Of a stretch of 64,000 bases of DNA, positions 42,197 through 53,274 are shown one piece after another. Position 1 is the stretch's first letter; each line of letters starts with the position of its first letter. The stretch covers positions 2,790,001-2,854,000 of the forward strand of contig CP110630.1 in NCBI GenBank assembly GCA_026210745.1, in the 5' to 3' direction. The notes under the pieces were generated by a model. That model saw only the letters and a list, made by a program, of their open reading frames with translations. It made no database searches and was not told where the DNA came from. The translations under genes and the position numbers were made by a program. The DNA is from Exobasidium rhododendri. Taxonomy: Eukaryota > Basidiomycota > Exobasidiomycetes > Exobasidiales > Exobasidiaceae.

Positions 42197-45100
42197 CTAT
42201 CCATCACTCATTCCCGCCTCATCAAATATCATGCTCCTCCGCCGTTGTCGCTTAAAGTGTAGTCTTACGTCCAATGACCTTTGTATAGTATTCGTATCCA
42301 ATGCTGCCTTTAGAGGTTTCTTGGACTTTCTTGGACTACTCCTGATCCTCATTGTCACTTCACTTTGCACCTGACTTGCTGTTGGACTAGGTGTACGGTT
42401 GATCTGCTCTCGTCGCTGTGCCCGTTTCTGATTTAAGAATGAGGAAGGCGGTTCGGAAGAAGCTTCCGCCTCTTCTGCATTCACCTCTTTTCGTGCAGAC
42501 TGATGTAATGTCTGCATCCAACGCTGTAATGCCGGTGTTGGTGCCGCTGCATCGTTGTGACGATCTAACTCCAACGGAACTCTCCTTTCCCTATTGTTGC
42601 TATTTCTGCTGCTGCCGCCGCCGCCGCCGCCGCCGCCGTCGATCATCACCAAGTCAGACTCTCGAAGCGATTCTTGCCCCTTTTCTGAATTGGACAAGCT
42701 CAATGGCATTCTCTTCAGCATAGTAGGTGTGACGTTTTGGGTCACTTTGTGACGAGACTGCTTGGTGGGAACAGGACTTGGACTGCTACTGCCGAACCCT
42801 CCATATGGGTTGCTCATTCCCCTCTGATAGAGGTAAGCTGTAGATCGTAATCTCGCTGCAGAAGGACCCCCAAATCTAGCCGCTGCACGAACAGCTTTCT
42901 TTGCCCTAGCTGCGGCGGACCAATGCTGAAAGCCCTTTCTTTGCATCGATTGCTTATCCCATCGAGTCGCTTGATTTTCTACTCGAACCAAAGGCAAACG
43001 TTCAAGCCAACGATAGAAGGTGTGAGACTTGCTCCGAACATGATCAAATCGAATGGCGGGCAGCGAAGTTGTGCGAGATTTCCATCGAGTAAAGATGAGT
43101 CTCTGTACGATCTTCTGTCGTTGTAGCAGCGCTTCATATTCCAGTGGCCGCAGACTCGACTCTACATAGCGATCGTACCATTGCGTCACCGATTTCTCCA
43201 GTGTGATCGTGCGTTTCTCTCGCAAGAACTGCTTTGCGAGTAGTTTCCTGTTGCTCTCTGCTCGAGCAAATTTGACCCATGCTAAGAATGTACGACGGAG
43301 CTGCTCTTCTTTCTTGACATCAATGAAGCTCTTGCTCAGATTCAGCATGTCTTCGTGTCGTAGACAGGCATCAATCCACTTGAGCCAGACACTTCGAACT
43401 ATGTATGCGTCCCTCTTTTCTCTTGCTTCCATCAGCACACTCTTTCGCTCAATCACGGCTGCAGTCCACTTTGACAGGCTCTCCCGGCGGATCCTGCCTT
43501 CAATCGTCTTTTGTATCGCGTCGATCTTCAGCTTCTCTTGCCTTCGTTCGGTGAATCTAGCTTTCCAGAAGGTCATTGTAGTACCCATCAAGGCTCGATT
43601 GCGACTGCGTCGTAAAAGCTCTACCTTTACCTCAGTATGCCTCGCCATCCATAAAGACCACATCTTACGTTGAAGTAGAAAGCCGTCTATCACCGTGGCA
43701 TGCTGCATATCTCCACGCTTTCCTTGCACAGCTTTCATCCAGCGAATAAATGTTTCCGTCTTGATCTTTCGACGGTCTCTCTCACCTGCCAATCGTTGAC
43801 TCATTACAATCTGCTCTGTCGTTTCTCTCCACATATGAAAGGCAACCCCTAAGGTCTTTCCTTCAATGCGACTTGTGAGAGTATCCTCCAGCTTTGTTAG
43901 ACGTAGGGTGAGCTGATCGTACCTCTTGGTCCACTTTGTAAATGCCGTCGACATTACCCTAAACACATCGACCTTTTGAAAGAGCACTTCTCGCCTTCGA
44001 GCTCTCCAAATTTTGAGTGTGCTTGTTAGTAGTACATCGACTTGTCTTGCTTGCAGGTCGTTGGCTTTATGCTCCTTTCTCCTCACACCAGCAAGACTAT
44101 GCTGCCACGACAGTAAAGCACTCCTCTTTGTCCTTCTCGCTCGCCATCGATCTGCTAGAGCTTCCCTTCGACGCAAAGTTGCCTTTTCCTCCCTCGTAAT
44201 CGTCCAATCGAGGAAGAACTTTTGCAACAGTCGGTGTCTGTGGAATGCTTCCGCAAGCCTGTTCATATTGTTCATACGACACGCTTCCGTCCACTTCTCC
44301 CAAGCACGAGAGATAAGTTCATCTTCAATTTTACCCTTTACCACGACCTCTTTCGCACTCAGGGTTATGCTACGCCACATGTGCAGCTTCCAAAGACTGA
44401 ATGCGCCTCGGACAAGATGCTGGGTTCGAAAGTGAGTCGTCCGATGTGTCATGAGCACCAGCTTCCAGTGCAGAAAGCCTTCTTTTACGATTCTCTGTTC
44501 CACAATCCTCCTAGTCAGGGTGTAAGCACCCTTCAGTCGAGATCTCTTTTCCTCTCTCCGCTGAGTGCTGGCTTCCTGTAGTGTACGCCTCCAGACCCTC
44601 CAAGCTCTCAATTTGCAACGAACATCATCGACTTTCGCTGCACCTCGTAATCTCGACTGCCTCTTCGTTGTACTTGATCGCCATGCTTTCAAGACCTTTC
44701 CTGCTATGACAACATCCCTTGCCTGTCTCGCTTCTTCCACTTTCTTGTTACGTTGCAATGATGACGTCTTCCACCAAAGGAAGCATTTGCACTTTAAATG
44801 GTAAGAGGACAGCTGGTCTGCCTTCTTGAGTAACGGAAAGAGTCTTGCTTCTTCTATCGCTTCTTGTTGGTCTTCTTGAGCACGCTTTTGAGCTTCTCTT
44901 TCGTTGCGGGATCGGGCTACTACTTCATCAAATTGTCTCTGTGCCGCCACTGGTCTCAAGTCGTCTACTGAAGGAAATTTGTACGGGCGTAGAGGGACAC
45001 GTTGCGTTCTAGCATTCTCCTCGTCACTCGCACTTTCCACCTTTGTTGCCTTCTCATCACGCTTGACTATTTCCTGCTCTGCAAATCTCAATTGGCGAGC

Positions 45101-45910
45101 ACTCCCTTTTACATTTCTAGACTTTGCTGACCTCCTTTCTTCGTTGCGGGTCACAAAACTCCTTTGTACAGCGTGAGAGACCTCGGGCTCTGTCCTTCTT
45201 TGAATCGTACCCACTAGGTTACCGGCTTCAGTTGTGAGAAGGGCCATCCTTCTTCTCAGTGCTTCGATCTCTGCTCTCGTTGTACTTGGTCGAGATTCTT
45301 GCATAGCAGGGCTGGAAGAATCCCTCCCACCCCCCTGCTCCTTAACAGTGTCGCTCTCTGACGTCTCCTCTTCTTCCACTTCCTCCTCTCCTTGTCCATC
45401 TACCCCATTGTCTCGCTCCCTCTCGCTTCCGCTGCTTACTCTCGGCTCAAGACCAATTGCCATCCGAACAGCATCCCATCTCTTCGCCCAGTCCTTTCCT
45501 CGAACTTGTATCAACTTGAGCAGGGTATCCCAAAGAAAAGCATCTTGTGTTTCGTTGATGTAGTACTCACTCTCGCCTCTTAGCTTGTTGTACGCCCTCT
45601 TCAAGGAAGCAAAATCATCGGCACCGGGTGGTAAGAGGTCGACAATTTGGTCGAAGAAGTCGATGTCATGCGCATTCAGGTTGACGAAGGAAGTAGAAAG
45701 GCTGAACTTCGAGGCACTCGTTGCGTAGGTCGATGCAGATGAAGCTACTGAAGGCGATCTGTTCATCGAAACATTGCTGTATTGTGTCGTTGTGGATGAG
45801 CCAAGGTCTGTCGAAGTCGGTCTGCGTTCTTGTCGTCTACTTGCCGCCGCCGACGAGATGATATTGCGAGGGCCGGCTGATCTATCTGACTTGGCATGAC
45901 TGCTCATCAT
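42197..45910 (-). CDS. SFI1: Sfi1-type centrin-binding repeat protein (spindle pole body)
   Basis: A single exon encodes 1237 residues. Sfi1 forms a long alpha-helix bearing centrin (Cdc31) repeats in the spindle-pole-body half-bridge and controls SPB duplication. More than a dozen repeats of the type hydrophobic-x-x-hydrophobic-W-(12-16)-hydrophobic are visible, such as LHWKLVLMTHRTTHFRTQ, LWKLHMWRS, FLDWTITREE, WRARRTKRSALLSWQHSL and FIRWMKAVQGKRGDM. The N-terminal 150 residues are Ser/Thr-rich, then FFDQIVDLLPPGADDF. The C-terminus has disordered Ser/Pro motifs (GFGSSSPSPVPTK, NRTPSPTASQV) suitable for CDK phosphorylation and a poly-Gly run encoded by (GCC)n at about 42608-42640. An in-frame ATG at 46075 would add 55 Cys/His-rich residues and seems less likely. 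Confidence 0.83.
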   Translation of the reverse strand: MMSSHAKSDRSAGPRNIISSAAASRRQERRPTSTDLGSSTTTQYSNVSMNRSPSVASSASTYATSASKFSLSTSFVNLNAHDIDFFDQIVDLLPPGADDFASLKRAYNKLRGESEYYINETQDAFLWDTLLKLIQVRGKDWAKRWDAVRMAIGLEPRVSSGSERERDNGVDGQGEEEVEEEETSESDTVKEQGGGRDSSSPAMQESRPSTTRAEIEALRRRMALLTTEAGNLVGTIQRRTEPEVSHAVQRSFVTRNEERRSAKSRNVKGSARQLRFAEQEIVKRDEKATKVESASDEENARTQRVPLRPYKFPSVDDLRPVAAQRQFDEVVARSRNEREAQKRAQEDQQEAIEEARLFPLLKKADQLSSYHLKCKCFLWWKTSSLQRNKKVEEARQARDVVIAGKVLKAWRSSTTKRQSRLRGAAKVDDVRCKLRAWRVWRRTLQEASTQRREEKRSRLKGAYTLTRRIVEQRIVKEGFLHWKLVLMTHRTTHFRTQHLVRGAFSLWKLHMWRSITLSAKEVVVKGKIEDELISRAWEKWTEACRMNNMNRLAEAFHRHRLLQKFFLDWTITREEKATLRRREALADRWRARRTKRSALLSWQHSLAGVRRKEHKANDLQARQVDVLLTSTLKIWRARRREVLFQKVDVFRVMSTAFTKWTKRYDQLTLRLTKLEDTLTSRIEGKTLGVAFHMWRETTEQIVMSQRLAGERDRRKIKTETFIRWMKAVQGKRGDMQHATVIDGFLLQRKMWSLWMARHTEVKVELLRRSRNRALMGTTMTFWKARFTERRQEKLKIDAIQKTIEGRIRRESLSKWTAAVIERKSVLMEAREKRDAYIVRSVWLKWIDACLRHEDMLNLSKSFIDVKKEEQLRRTFLAWVKFARAESNRKLLAKQFLREKRTITLEKSVTQWYDRYVESSLRPLEYEALLQRQKIVQRLIFTRWKSRTTSLPAIRFDHVRSKSHTFYRWLERLPLVRVENQATRWDKQSMQRKGFQHWSAAARAKKAVRAAARFGGPSAARLRSTAYLYQRGMSNPYGGFGSSSPSPVPTKQSRHKVTQNVTPTMLKRMPLSLSNSEKGQESLRESDLVMIDGGGGGGGGSSRNSNNRERRVPLELDRHNDAAAPTPALQRWMQTLHQSARKEVNAEEAEASSEPPSSFLNQKRAQRREQINRTPSPTASQVQSEVTMRIRSSPRKSKKPLKAALDTNTIQRSLDVRLHFKRQRRRSMIFDEAGMSDG
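42608..42640. repeat. GCC trinucleotide repeat within SFI1
   Basis: About ten (GCT/GCC) triplets, read as glycine codons on the minus strand. The length may vary between strains. Confidence 0.8.
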
Positions 45911-46172
45911 TTTGGAACGTAGTATATTGGCATGCCGGTGACAAGTGTGTTCAATCAGAGAGGGTGTCGCACAGTCATCCCTTTCCACCCAGCATGGGGC
46001 ACAAGCAGCTAAGCACTTATGATAGTCACAGGTAGAAAGAAGGAAGGCACGCCAAAAATTCCGTTCAACCAACACTCTTCCAAGTCGCGTAAATCACATC
46101 GTGGGCTACACGCCGAACTCTAACTATACACGGCACATAGATGAAGTAGACAAGAGAGAGAAGGTACACTGG

Positions 46173-48468
46173 TCAGCGAGCTGTCACTTTGCCTTCGCTC
46201 GGGGCGTTGATCAATGTTGATATCTGATCTTCCTCTCCCATCTCTGCTGTCTCCACCTTTGCATTTGTGTCAGATTCGGCATCCCTCGAAGCGTCTTGAT
46301 CACCCTGCGGGCTCGTAGGTTGCTGCTCCTTATTAGCGTCGTCTTCCACTCTTTTACTGACATCGGCGTGATAGTCGTGATGAACTTCAGTGCCCTCTTC
46401 ATCTCTAGAGCGATTCTGTCGTAGCTGGGAAGAGGACGATGCCGGATTCGATGGCCTCTCCTCAGCTTCCATCTCTGGTCTTTGTCCTTCGTCCTTTCCA
46501 TCACTTTCCCATTCCCTTCTGAAAATCCTTGTTCGTTGTCCAGCTCGCAGTGCCGGATCACCTCTTCTTCTTTCCCTCATTCTTTCTCGTTCTTCAGCTT
46601 TGCTGTCTTCTACAAGGATGTCGACTACACCAGCAGGCTTGCTAGATCCTTCTCCTTCCCCTCCTCCTCCCTCATCCCCTACCGTCTCACTCTGTCCACC
46701 ACCTCCCCTCTTCTTTTTCTTCTCCCTCTTCCCCATCGCTCTTCCCAGTCTTTGCTTCTGCCCTTTCCGCTGTTCGTGCCTCTTGAGCATATCCTCGTCA
46801 TCTTTCCATCGTTTAGATCGAGCCTCTTCTTGTTGAATGTCTACGTTTGGAAACGCATAATCACCATGCTTCAATTCCCGACTAGATTTGTACAATCGCT
46901 CGTCTTCTCCGGATTGATCCACGTCTGAAAAGTTGACCAAAGCATCCTCTTCATCTGAATCGAACTCTTCTGTGTCTCCTGCATTGAAGTATTCGAGCCC
47001 TGCTCTCGTTTGGTCTGAAGCCCAATTTCCTGCCTTGTTGACCAAAGCACCCGGCTTCTTCAATGTCTCCTTGTCCATGCCGATGTGTTTTAGTGGACCA
47101 AAGAAGGAGGAATCTTCGTCTTCTCCTGCTTCCAAATCCGGATCAACGTGCACCACATCTTGTGCTTCCGTGCGCAAGAGCGGCGCATAACCTTCCCTTT
47201 CCATCCGTTTCTTGTCCAGCCAACGTTCAAACGTCTTCCCGGGTCCTTGATGTCTGGCTCCCGCATCCCCGTCTCTAGACATACCCTCGGTCACCCGGAT
47301 AGGCAACCAGTACTTTGCCTTACCGCCCTTGGTGTACCTTAAGCCTGCTCTGCTTCTCCTTTCCCTCCCCAAGCCCTGATGCATCACTCCTTCACTTGGC
47401 TCAAAAGTCTGGTAGCCGTATCCTGTACCTCGGATCGTTGTCAGACTGTCGCTGATGACATCAAACATACCGATTGAGTCCCTGACGGCATAGTAGGCCG
47501 GTAGACGAGACTGAAAACTTGAGAAAGGGTCAATGTAGTCTTTGGAAGAGAATGCATATGCATGACCCAAGGCAAAGAACGGCATTTCCAAGCATATCAA
47601 CATGTCTTGAAGAGCAAGAGACATGTACTGCTCATCTCGTACAGGACCTATCTGGGTGATCCAATTCGCTGCGACTGCAACAGAGATAGCCAAGCCTTGC
47701 CAAAAGCTGAAAAAGATGATGCCCTTGATGCAGAGAAACTTGCTCGAGACTCTAAAAGGCGCCAGATCTTCGCTCAAGCCAGACCAAAACATGCCTAGAC
47801 AGTAGAGCGAGAGGAAAACGGAGATATTGTACGTCGCACTAATCCATGTGTATCCATTATTCACCGCAAGCTTTCCATCGTGGTACTTTCCAAAGCTTTT
47901 CAGGACAACAGTAAGGACGGCAAGGATGGGTTTGATCTGAACGTATTGCAGTACCCCTCTTTTTAGTCCAAGAAAGGTGTAAGGATCGGAGATGTCCAAT
48001 GGCGAGAAGAAGAGGCTGACCGGAAAAGGGTGAGGCACTGGCTTTCTGCCATGAACCAGGATTAATAGACTCCGCTCGCCACCCAAATATTCCACCAACA
48101 AGGAAAAGAAGGACAGAATGACAAAGGCCTCGTAGATGTCCCTTACCAGATCGATCACAAATGCTGCGTCCAGAGAAAAGAGGGATGCCAAGGAAGAAAG
48201 ACTGCCGGATGGGATCCTGTGAGCCTGCATGTAGACGTTAAGTTCGTGACAGATAGACTTACGAGTAGATGGGCACCATGACAAGAAGTCGAACGACGTA
48301 GCGCTGAAGGGCTGGTTTGCGGTAATTTCGCAATTGTAAATTGATAGAGTAAATCGATATTACGGTAGCGAACAGCGCACTAATAGTGGATGCAATCAAA
48401 AGACTGTTGGGCAAGGAGCGACCCGAGCCGCCTCCTATAGGACCCTCTTTCATCTGGTGAAGCGACAT
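46173..48468 (-). CDS. TMEM184/DUF300 organic-solute-transporter-like membrane protein
   Basis: Two exons (48263-48468, 46173-48216) encode 749 residues. The first half has seven hydrophobic segments of the DUF300 (Solute_trans_a, OST-alpha/TMEM184) family. These include LIASTISALFATVISIYSIN, the splice-spanning LLVMVPIYSIPSGSLSSLA, DAAFVIDLVRDIYEAFVILS, QYVQIKPILAVLTVVLKSFG, NISVFLSLYCLGMFWSGLSE and CIKGIIFFSFWQGLAISVAV. The conserved EYLGGERSLL and DMLICLEMPFFALGHAYAFS follow the family order. A 400-residue cytosolic tail is acidic and Lys/Arg-rich with many Ser/Asp clusters and has no domain. Fungal homologues act at the vacuole or plasma membrane with unknown substrates. The splice acceptor CACAG at 48217 was chosen over GCAG upstream because it keeps VPIYSIPSG in frame. 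Confidence 0.85.
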
Positions 48469-49019
48469 TGCCTTTTGCTGAATGAAAGAGTGTGTGCGCT
48501 CTTTGGTGATCGGAAACTGGTCCGGCCTGTCCAGCCCAGGCTTGAAAGGGTGTAGAATGAGGCACAATTCAATCCAGGTTTGCTTACCTGCTTCTCATGC
48601 TAGACAGCCCAGCTCCCGATGAGACGGTAATTGTGAGAAAGCAGGAGCAGACGACCAGACAAAGCGTTCGTACGTTGAGGGGAGCAGAAAGAAGCGCAAG
48701 AGCTGAGTTCCTGAAAGAAATTTGGAACAATAAGGGTGCATCTCATTAAAAAAGCCTTGCCCAAAAGCCACTGTGACGCGGTTTGCACACATCTACATAT
48801 GTACCTCTAGATCTTAAAATCGGGTCACTGTCTGTCTTTAAACTCGACAAGTCACACGCTCATACCAGGGTTCTCACGGTGCAGCAAGCTGCCAGTCCAC
48901 TTAGGGCGCATCGCTGAGCTCAGGCCGTTCAATGAGAAGCAGCAAACAGCAACAACCAAGGCTAAGTCATGTGCAGTAATGTTGGGAGCAGGGTATCAAA
49001 TATGTACAAGTAGCAGGGA
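48469..49019. other. Intergenic region TMEM184 / Con-6-like
   Basis: These 551 bp contain the TMEM184 promoter and the Con-6-like gene's 3' end. An in-frame ATG at 48567 would lengthen TMEM184 by 33 residues. No other gene is seen. Confidence 0.4.
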
Positions 49020-49461
49020 TCAATTGTGATGATGAGCACGGAGACCAAGCCATCGTCGGACTCGGGTGCTCACTGATGTCTGAGGAGATAGAAGAGGCAA
49101 GCCGGTTGTCAAGCCAAGGAAGCTGTAGAACGCCAAATTGGCATGTCGACTCACCGAAGTCAAAGCGTCCAATAGGTGACCTTTCTGTTTGCATAACAGA
49201 TAGAATTGCAGAACATGAGCTGAGACAGTGCCTTATTGAGCGTTTGTGAGCAACTGCAACTCACGAGAATGAGCTGCTTTCGAGCGTGCATTCTACCTTC
49301 GCTGCTGGTCGAGGGATTGTTCAGAGCAGCCTACATATGAGGAGTGCCCTGTCAATATTCCGCGGCCAGACTTCTCCACGCACACAACAATCTCTCACTT
49401 TGTAACCTGCTAGGATTCTTTCTTTGGGAACCTTCCTCTTGTGAGATCGATATTGCGCCAT
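49020..49461 (-). CDS. Small Con-6-like protein (conidiation-specific protein 6 family)
   Basis: I assembled four short exons (49399-49461, 49265-49330, 49155-49184, 49020-49079) for 72 residues. The joined start reads ERILAGYKAALNNPSTSSEG and then RMHARKQL. This matches the Con-6 repeat pattern GxKAxLxNPxxSxExxxHAxxxL found in small fungal proteins linked to conidiation or stress. The first two introns (49331-49398, 49185-49264) have good GTGAG/TAG-CAG ends. The third (49080-49154) is 75 nt and in frame, so it could be retained, giving 97 residues. Most of this gene would be missed by ORF-length filters. The function is unknown in this lineage. Confidence 0.5.
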
Positions 49462-49772
49462 GACTTCTCCAATGTGTCAGTGATGCTGAGATGGTGAATA
49501 AGAAGGCCGGACATTGTGCTGCGATCGCTGCCCTTTCCCCTTCCGACAACTCTATCCCACCTCAGATCACTTCCATACCTTCCCCTTTGGGAAGTGGAGA
49601 GCGTGTTTTCTTTGACACAGTGTCAGACACGTGTATCTGTCGAAGGACCCTCGCGTCAAAGCCAATGGACGAGAAACTACCTTAAAAGACAGCTGCCTGT
49701 TTCTTCTGGATTGCATTCACTTCTCAGAGAAAGGTCTCGGGAGTCCTTTCACTAGAGCGCTTCTTCATCGAG
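49462..49772. other. Divergent promoter region Con-6-like / RCC1
   Basis: The 311 bp have no credible ORF. TGACACAGTGTCA is an interrupted palindrome near 49613-49625. Confidence 0.35.
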
Positions 49773-51991
49773 ATGCCTCCTAAAGGTGAGCAGATCTTGT
49801 AGGGATGGTGATTGGTAGTATACGTCGCTGATTGAAGCCTCATAAACAAGATTCGACAAAGGTGAATGGGGCTAATTCCGCCTCAGAGTCAAAAAAGCCC
49901 CGGGCCTCGCAGATGATTGGAGCCAAGGTCGCTAGGAAGACACCAGAGCCAACTCAGAAAGCTGTGAAGAACACAACACCAAAAGCCAAGGAGAGATCGA
50001 CGCCAAGTGTCTCTGCAAGTGGAGGGGCCAAGCGTAAAGCACGAGCTTCGACATCGGAACCTCACAGCCAGGATACCATCAAAACGGAGGTCAAAGATGG
50101 GGCTCTTACCGATGCAGGTGGTTCAGCACGGGATTTGAAGAGAGCGCGAAGAGGAGGTACACCTGGAGTGGGTGGGTCTCGACCGGTAAAGAGAGAAGTT
50201 CCAGGCTACGTCATCAAGAAGGGTATCAATGCACTTACGACTCCTGTTCCGATCATCACAAAGTCGATCTTGGAGGCGGGATTGGCCTCAACAGCAACGG
50301 CTGCCATCTCAGCAGAGCCGATATCAAGTGTGACAGCACTGCTTGGTAAGGGAGAGACGCTGATGAGGGAAATGTTTGTCTTTGGCAACGGTGACATGGG
50401 GCAGCATGGTTTGGGAACGGAAGCGTTAGATGAGATCAAGCGACCGAGAAAGCATGTGTGGGTGACCAAAGCCAATGAAGACGGAAAGCTTGGCAGTGGT
50501 GGTTTAGAAATGGTAGCAGCAGGTGGTATGCATTCTTTGGCTATTGATTCCACTGGCAGGGTGAGTAGTGTTTTGAGGAAGACAGACAGACATTCCTCCA
50601 ATCGACGTACTCATCTCAAATTGACACAGATTCTATCCTGGGGCATCAACGACAACGCCGCCCTCGGTCGAAGGACTACTCGAGAGGCAGACATTGAAGC
50701 AGAGGTATTTGAAACAGAGCCAATGCCAGTCGAAGGTCTTTCACCATCTGGTGTCGGAATCGTGGGAGGACCTGCTCCAGCAGGCGGAAAGCAAGGTCAA
50801 GTGGAAAAATTCAGGGCGACGAGAGTGGCAGCTGGGGACAGCGTCAGCGTTGCTTTGAGTGATCGTGGCGAAGTACGAGTCTGGGGTAGCTTCAGGGTTA
50901 GTAATTGTATCAGAGACACAGTGCTTAAGCACCGACACTGACGTACTGTTGTCCCCCTCATGCAGTCGAACGACGGTCTGCTAGGTTTCGACGGCACAGT
51001 AGGTTCAGATCGAACACAATTCTTACCCGTCGCTCTGCCTGTCTTGACCAAGCATAGTTTTGTCCAAGTTGCTTGTGGAGACGACCATGTCGTCGCACTT
51101 TCGACGGATGGAATCGTCTTTACCTGGGGCAACGGCCAACAGGGTCAGCTGGGACGTCGAATCATTGAGAGACGCAAGATCAACGGTCTCACGCCAGAAA
51201 GACTCAGCATCAAGAACATAGTCACGATTGGCGCAGGCGCATACCACAGTTTCGCTGTCGACGTTGCGGGACATGTCTGGTCGTGGGGTCTCAATAGCCT
51301 GAAGCAGACTGGTATCGATACGGACGAAGACACGATTCCTGTGCCGAGAAAGGTGGTTGGACTGTCGCCTAGTGATCTGGGGGGTGCCCGAGTCGTTGAA
51401 ATTACTGCAGGACAACATCATAGTTTATTCTTATTAGACGATGGCAGGGTATTCGGAGCTGGTCGATGCGACGGTTTTGAATTGGGAATCGATGAAAGTC
51501 ATCCAAGTATGAAGAAAGTCATCGAAGCAAGGAACGCCTGGGCAGCCAAACGTGAAGCAGAATTGAAAATCGAAATTCCGGCGTGGGAAAAGAGAATGGA
51601 AGCAAAGAGGGCTTCACAGGCTAGTGCCAATGGGGGTCAGGCTGGCTCGATGGATATGGTCATCTCGGAAGAGGACATGGCACCAAGAAAGGGACCTCCT
51701 CCGGATGAGTATGTCTCAGAGCCAGTTCATATTCCTTTCCCTAACAGTGCAAAGATCGTCAGTCTCGCTTGCGGTGCAAGACATAATTTAGCAGTCGACA
51801 AGGCAGGGATCGTCTACTCCTGGGGATTTGGTGTAAGTAGTCAATTAGGTCAAGGTGATGAAGAGCAGATGGAGACGCCTACACCTGTCAAGAGCAAGCA
51901 ATTGTCGCCCTACAGTACCGTCGTGGCGACGGCAGGTGGACAACACTCTATCCTGTTGGCCGTTAGCAAAGGAGAGGAGGCTTCCACTTGA
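49773..51991 (+). CDS. RCC1: Ran guanine nucleotide exchange factor RCC1 (Prp20/Pim1)
   Basis: Four exons (49773-49785, 49851-50560, 50630-50896, 50966-51991) encode 671 residues. RCC1 loads Ran with GTP on chromatin and so sets up nuclear transport and spindle gradients. A basic N-terminal tail of about 170 residues (nuclear signal, DNA contact) precedes the seven-bladed propeller: MFVFGNGDMGQHGLGTEA, ILSWGINDNAALGR, VACGDDHVVALSTDGIVFTW, GNGQQGQLGRR, IGAGAYHSFAVDVAGHVWSW, ITAGQHHSLFLLDDGRVFGA, LACGARHNLAVDKAGIVYSW and GFGVSSQLGQGDEEQM. An insert of about 60 residues with charged helix and MVISEED lies in a late blade. The first coding exon has only 13 bases (MPPK). Confidence 0.93.
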
Positions 51992-52206
51992 TAGCATGGA
52001 AGGAAAGTAGGCGGTGATGTCGTCTCTTCTTGTACCTGCTTCTGCTTCTCACTATTCCCTAAAGTGATCGTTGCCATGAAATGAATGTTGAGAAGACCGA
52101 GTAAGATTCAATTTGGTCTGCTCCTTTATGAATGAGTGACATTGCGTGCTGTTACGAATACAAATGTAGAAGGAAAGATGTGACTTGCTATGCCGGTGAG
52201 CATTGA

Positions 52207-53044
52207 TCAATAGTAGTGAATGGAATGTAGCAGAGCGTGCGGAAATCTGTTCTGGTGATTCTCTATGATAGAAGAGATGTCGTCGTCTAGTGTGGTAGTC
52301 GCTTCGATCTGGCGCGGGGGAAGGCGAGATAACAATAGCGTCGGCTAAGCGCTCAAATGATACCTGAAAAGTAGAGCGAATCTGCACTCACTGATTTTGC
52401 CAATTCAAGTATCGCTTTACCTGCTGCTAGTGCGGATTGATGGTCGTCGCGAATCTCGACATTGATGACATGAACGGGACGATTCAATTCCCCGTTTCTT
52501 GCCAGGAGGTCTTCACAGACGGCGTCGAAACAGCGCTCTTCGCACGTAATGACGATGTCGGCAATATTCCTTCCCTCCTGGAATCGCTCTGGAGCAGACT
52601 TGACCCTTCGATTGCGGTCCAACATTGGTAGTAGCCCATTAGCCGAATATCTTTTCATATCCCCGAGGCAAGGATCAAAGTCAGCGTACATCTGGCATGA
52701 CTGCGTTCTCGCTCCTTCTTAGCTCCTCACAATCGTGTATCTTTCTCGGCGAGATCTTTATATATGGTGTCGTAAGGTGTTCCAAAGGTGTATATGTTAG
52801 GCTTGTCCACTGCTGGTCCTGGTAGACGTACAGCGCTCCCTGTGCCTGCGGATGTGACATTGTAACCAGCGTGTTGAAGAACGTTGTGGGCTTCCATACT
52901 ACGATTATTATTTGAGGCACAGACTACACAAAACATTGACCCGTTTGCTTGTTTCGCATACAAAGGATCGATTGTTGATCCAGCGATCGGCAGGGGAGGA
53001 AGAGGAGCCCCACTCTGCATCCTTGTCGCCATTGTCGCATCCAT
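52207..53044 (-). CDS. SSU72: RNA polymerase II CTD phosphatase Ssu72
   Basis: Three exons (52731-53044, 52392-52650, 52207-52308) encode 224 residues. Ssu72 dephosphorylates Ser5-P/Ser7-P of the Pol II CTD within the cleavage/polyadenylation factor. The low-molecular-weight tyrosine-phosphatase loop [15 protein letters not shown] holds the catalytic Cys and Arg. Other family blocks are [32 protein letters not shown], the splice-spanning [19 protein letters not shown] and [19 protein letters not shown]. The last exon supplies the SLLHxxxxY-type end ([10 protein letters not shown]) expected for the family, which supports the join at 52308. A 24-residue N-terminal extension is extra. It is divergent from UTP7, 230 bp between starts, with a 13-C run near 53134. 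Confidence 0.92.
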
Positions 53045-53274
53045 CCCGCTCAGATCGTGTTGTAATTGCTCCGTTGGACGTCGTACCCTTAGGAGCGCTT
53101 CCTACTGGGAGAGGGAAAGGCGGTCGCGCCAACCCCCCCCCCCCTCCCCCGTCACGAGATTTAGACTTCCCAAAAAAAACGATAATTCCAAAAGAATTTG
53201 CAAAACGCAGGGCGAATCGATAGGTGCTACACATTCTTCTTAAAGAGGAGCAACCTGCCACACAGCGCTCCAGC

